NCBI RefSeq assembly: GCF_009663465.1
Contig: NZ_QXHU01000001.1
Location: 211,690-275,689, forward strand
Origin: Riemerella anatipestifer
Lineage (GTDB): Bacteria > Bacteroidota > Bacteroidia > Flavobacteriales > Weeksellaceae
Direction: 5' to 3'
Length of the DNA: 64,000 nucleotides
The notes under the pieces were generated by a model that did no database searches, was not told where the DNA came from, and worked only from the letters and a program-made list of their open reading frames with translations. Positions 63,354 through 64,000 of the stretch are shown one piece after another. Positions within the stretch are counted from its first letter, which is position 1. Every line of letters starts with the position of its first letter. Position numbers and translations under genes: made by a program.

Positions 63354-64000
63354 TCAATTTAGAATTATTTCTGGGATTTCTCCTTCTATAATGAGTTTTC
63401 CTGCCGTTGCTTTTTTAATGTCATCTAGACTTACATTGGGAGCTTTCTCTAATAATTTAAAGCCTCCTTCAGGTACTATTTCATAGACACCAAGCTCTGT
63501 AACCACTTTTTTGATACATTTAACCCCAGTAAGAGGCAAGCTACATTTTTGGAGAAGTTTAGACTCTCCGTGTTTATTAACTTGTTGCATCGCTACAATA
63601 ATATTTTTTGCAGAAGCGACTAAATCCATCGCACCTCCCATTCCTTTTACCATTTTACCAGGGATTTTCCAGTTGGCAATATCTCCATTTTCAGAAACTT
63701 CCATTGCTCCTAGTATAGTTAAATCTACTTTTTGAGCTCTAATCATACCAAAACTCATTGCTGAATCAAAAACTACTGAACCTGGTAAAGTAGTAATGGT
63801 TTGCTTACCTGCGTTTATTAAATCTGCATCCTCTTTGCCTTCCTCTGGAAAGGGTCCCATTCCTAATAATCCATTCTCGGATTGTAGTACCACATTTATG
63901 CCCTCTGGAATATAGTTAGCAACTAGGGTAGGGATACCTATACCTAGATTAACATAGGAGTTGTTTTTTATTTCTTTAGCAATTCTTTGTGCTATTTGTT
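63354..64000 (-). CDS. scoB: 3-oxoacid CoA-transferase subunit B, N-terminus outside window
   Basis: Beta subunit of a CoA-transferase moving CoA between succinate and acetoacetate (or related acids); 214 residues visible. The frame stays open through base 64000 (QIAQRIAKEIKNNSYVNLGIG), so only about five residues and the start codon are missing. The catalytic glutamate is in the SENG motif (VLQSENGLLGMGPFP), and GGAMDL is another family block. A GTG at 63893 is internal and is not the start. The alpha subunit gene should lie upstream, beyond the window. Terminal Glu-Ile-Ile-Leu-Asn ends are usual. Confidence 0.92.
   Translation of the reverse strand, partial: QIAQRIAKEIKNNSYVNLGIGIPTLVANYIPEGINVVLQSENGLLGMGPFPEEGKEDADLINAGKQTITTLPGSVVFDSAMSFGMIRAQKVDLTILGAMEVSENGDIANWKIPGKMVKGMGGAMDLVASAKNIIVAMQQVNKHGESKLLQKCSLPLTGVKCIKKVVTELGVYEIVPEGGFKLLEKAPNVSLDDIKKATAGKLIIEGEIPEIILN

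Overview
The window is a 64 kb piece of a low-G+C chromosome from a member of the Bacteroidota, most likely class Flavobacteriia and probably the Weeksellaceae (Riemerella/Chryseobacterium group). The evidence is: repeated -7 promoter elements of the type TAnnTTTG, a type IX secretion (T9SS) C-terminal sorting signal, several small outer-membrane beta-barrels, a split transketolase, a monomeric isocitrate dehydrogenase, and an ABC permease fused to an M1 peptidase. The genus is an inference; no rRNA or tRNA gene is visible to test it.

Layout. 0-5 kb: a UvrD/PcrA helicase cut by the left edge, then DNA polymerase I. 5-8 kb: two outer-membrane barrels, a glycosyltransferase and a PhoH ATPase. 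8-13 kb: hisS-era (minus), nicotinamidase, an orphan lipoprotein and ribosomal protein L19. 13-20.6 kb: formate-THF ligase, a YhhN-type membrane protein, a T9SS-exported phosphoesterase, gamma-glutamyltransferase, and two poorly characterised envelope proteins. 20.7-32.8 kb: phosphoglycerate mutase, an IS982-like remnant, an operon of Na+/solute symporter plus split transketolase, coproporphyrinogen oxidase, SecDF, prephenate dehydratase, methionine aminopeptidase and a HAD protein. 33-39.7 kb: a frameshifted barrel gene, an RluB-like pseudouridine synthase, and an ABC ATPase with an ABC-permease/M1-peptidase fusion. 39.7-46.4 kb: isocitrate dehydrogenase, a decayed IS1-family transposase, aspartyl-tRNA synthetase and asparagine synthetase. 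46.4-52 kb: an IS1 scrap, an envelope/lipid cluster (acyltransferase, glycosyltransferase, MerR regulator, SRPBCC membrane protein), a thioredoxin-like lipoprotein, an ArsC-like protein and gcvT. 52.7-57.9 kb: a seven-gene co-directional run (HhH-repeat membrane protein, cytidine deaminase, MazG-like protein, thioredoxin-like lipoprotein, DUF4230 protein, ABC permease and ATPase). 58-64 kb: an XRE regulator with a palindromic operator over its own promoter, a TerC protein, an M14 peptidase, pcm, a 2-oxoacid dehydrogenase E2 subunit, and a CoA-transferase subunit cut by the right edge.

Most of the window is housekeeping. There is no CRISPR array, prophage, intact transposon or recognisable defence system, and I found no convincing wholly new system. 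The points most worth a second look are three genes predicted to have leaderless mRNAs with identical 4-nt promoter-to-ATG spacing, a 14-bp operator-like sequence shared by the XRE promoter and the M14 peptidase promoter, three insertion-sequence remnants, the frameshifted barrel gene, and the four-repeat HhH membrane protein at the head of its gene run.
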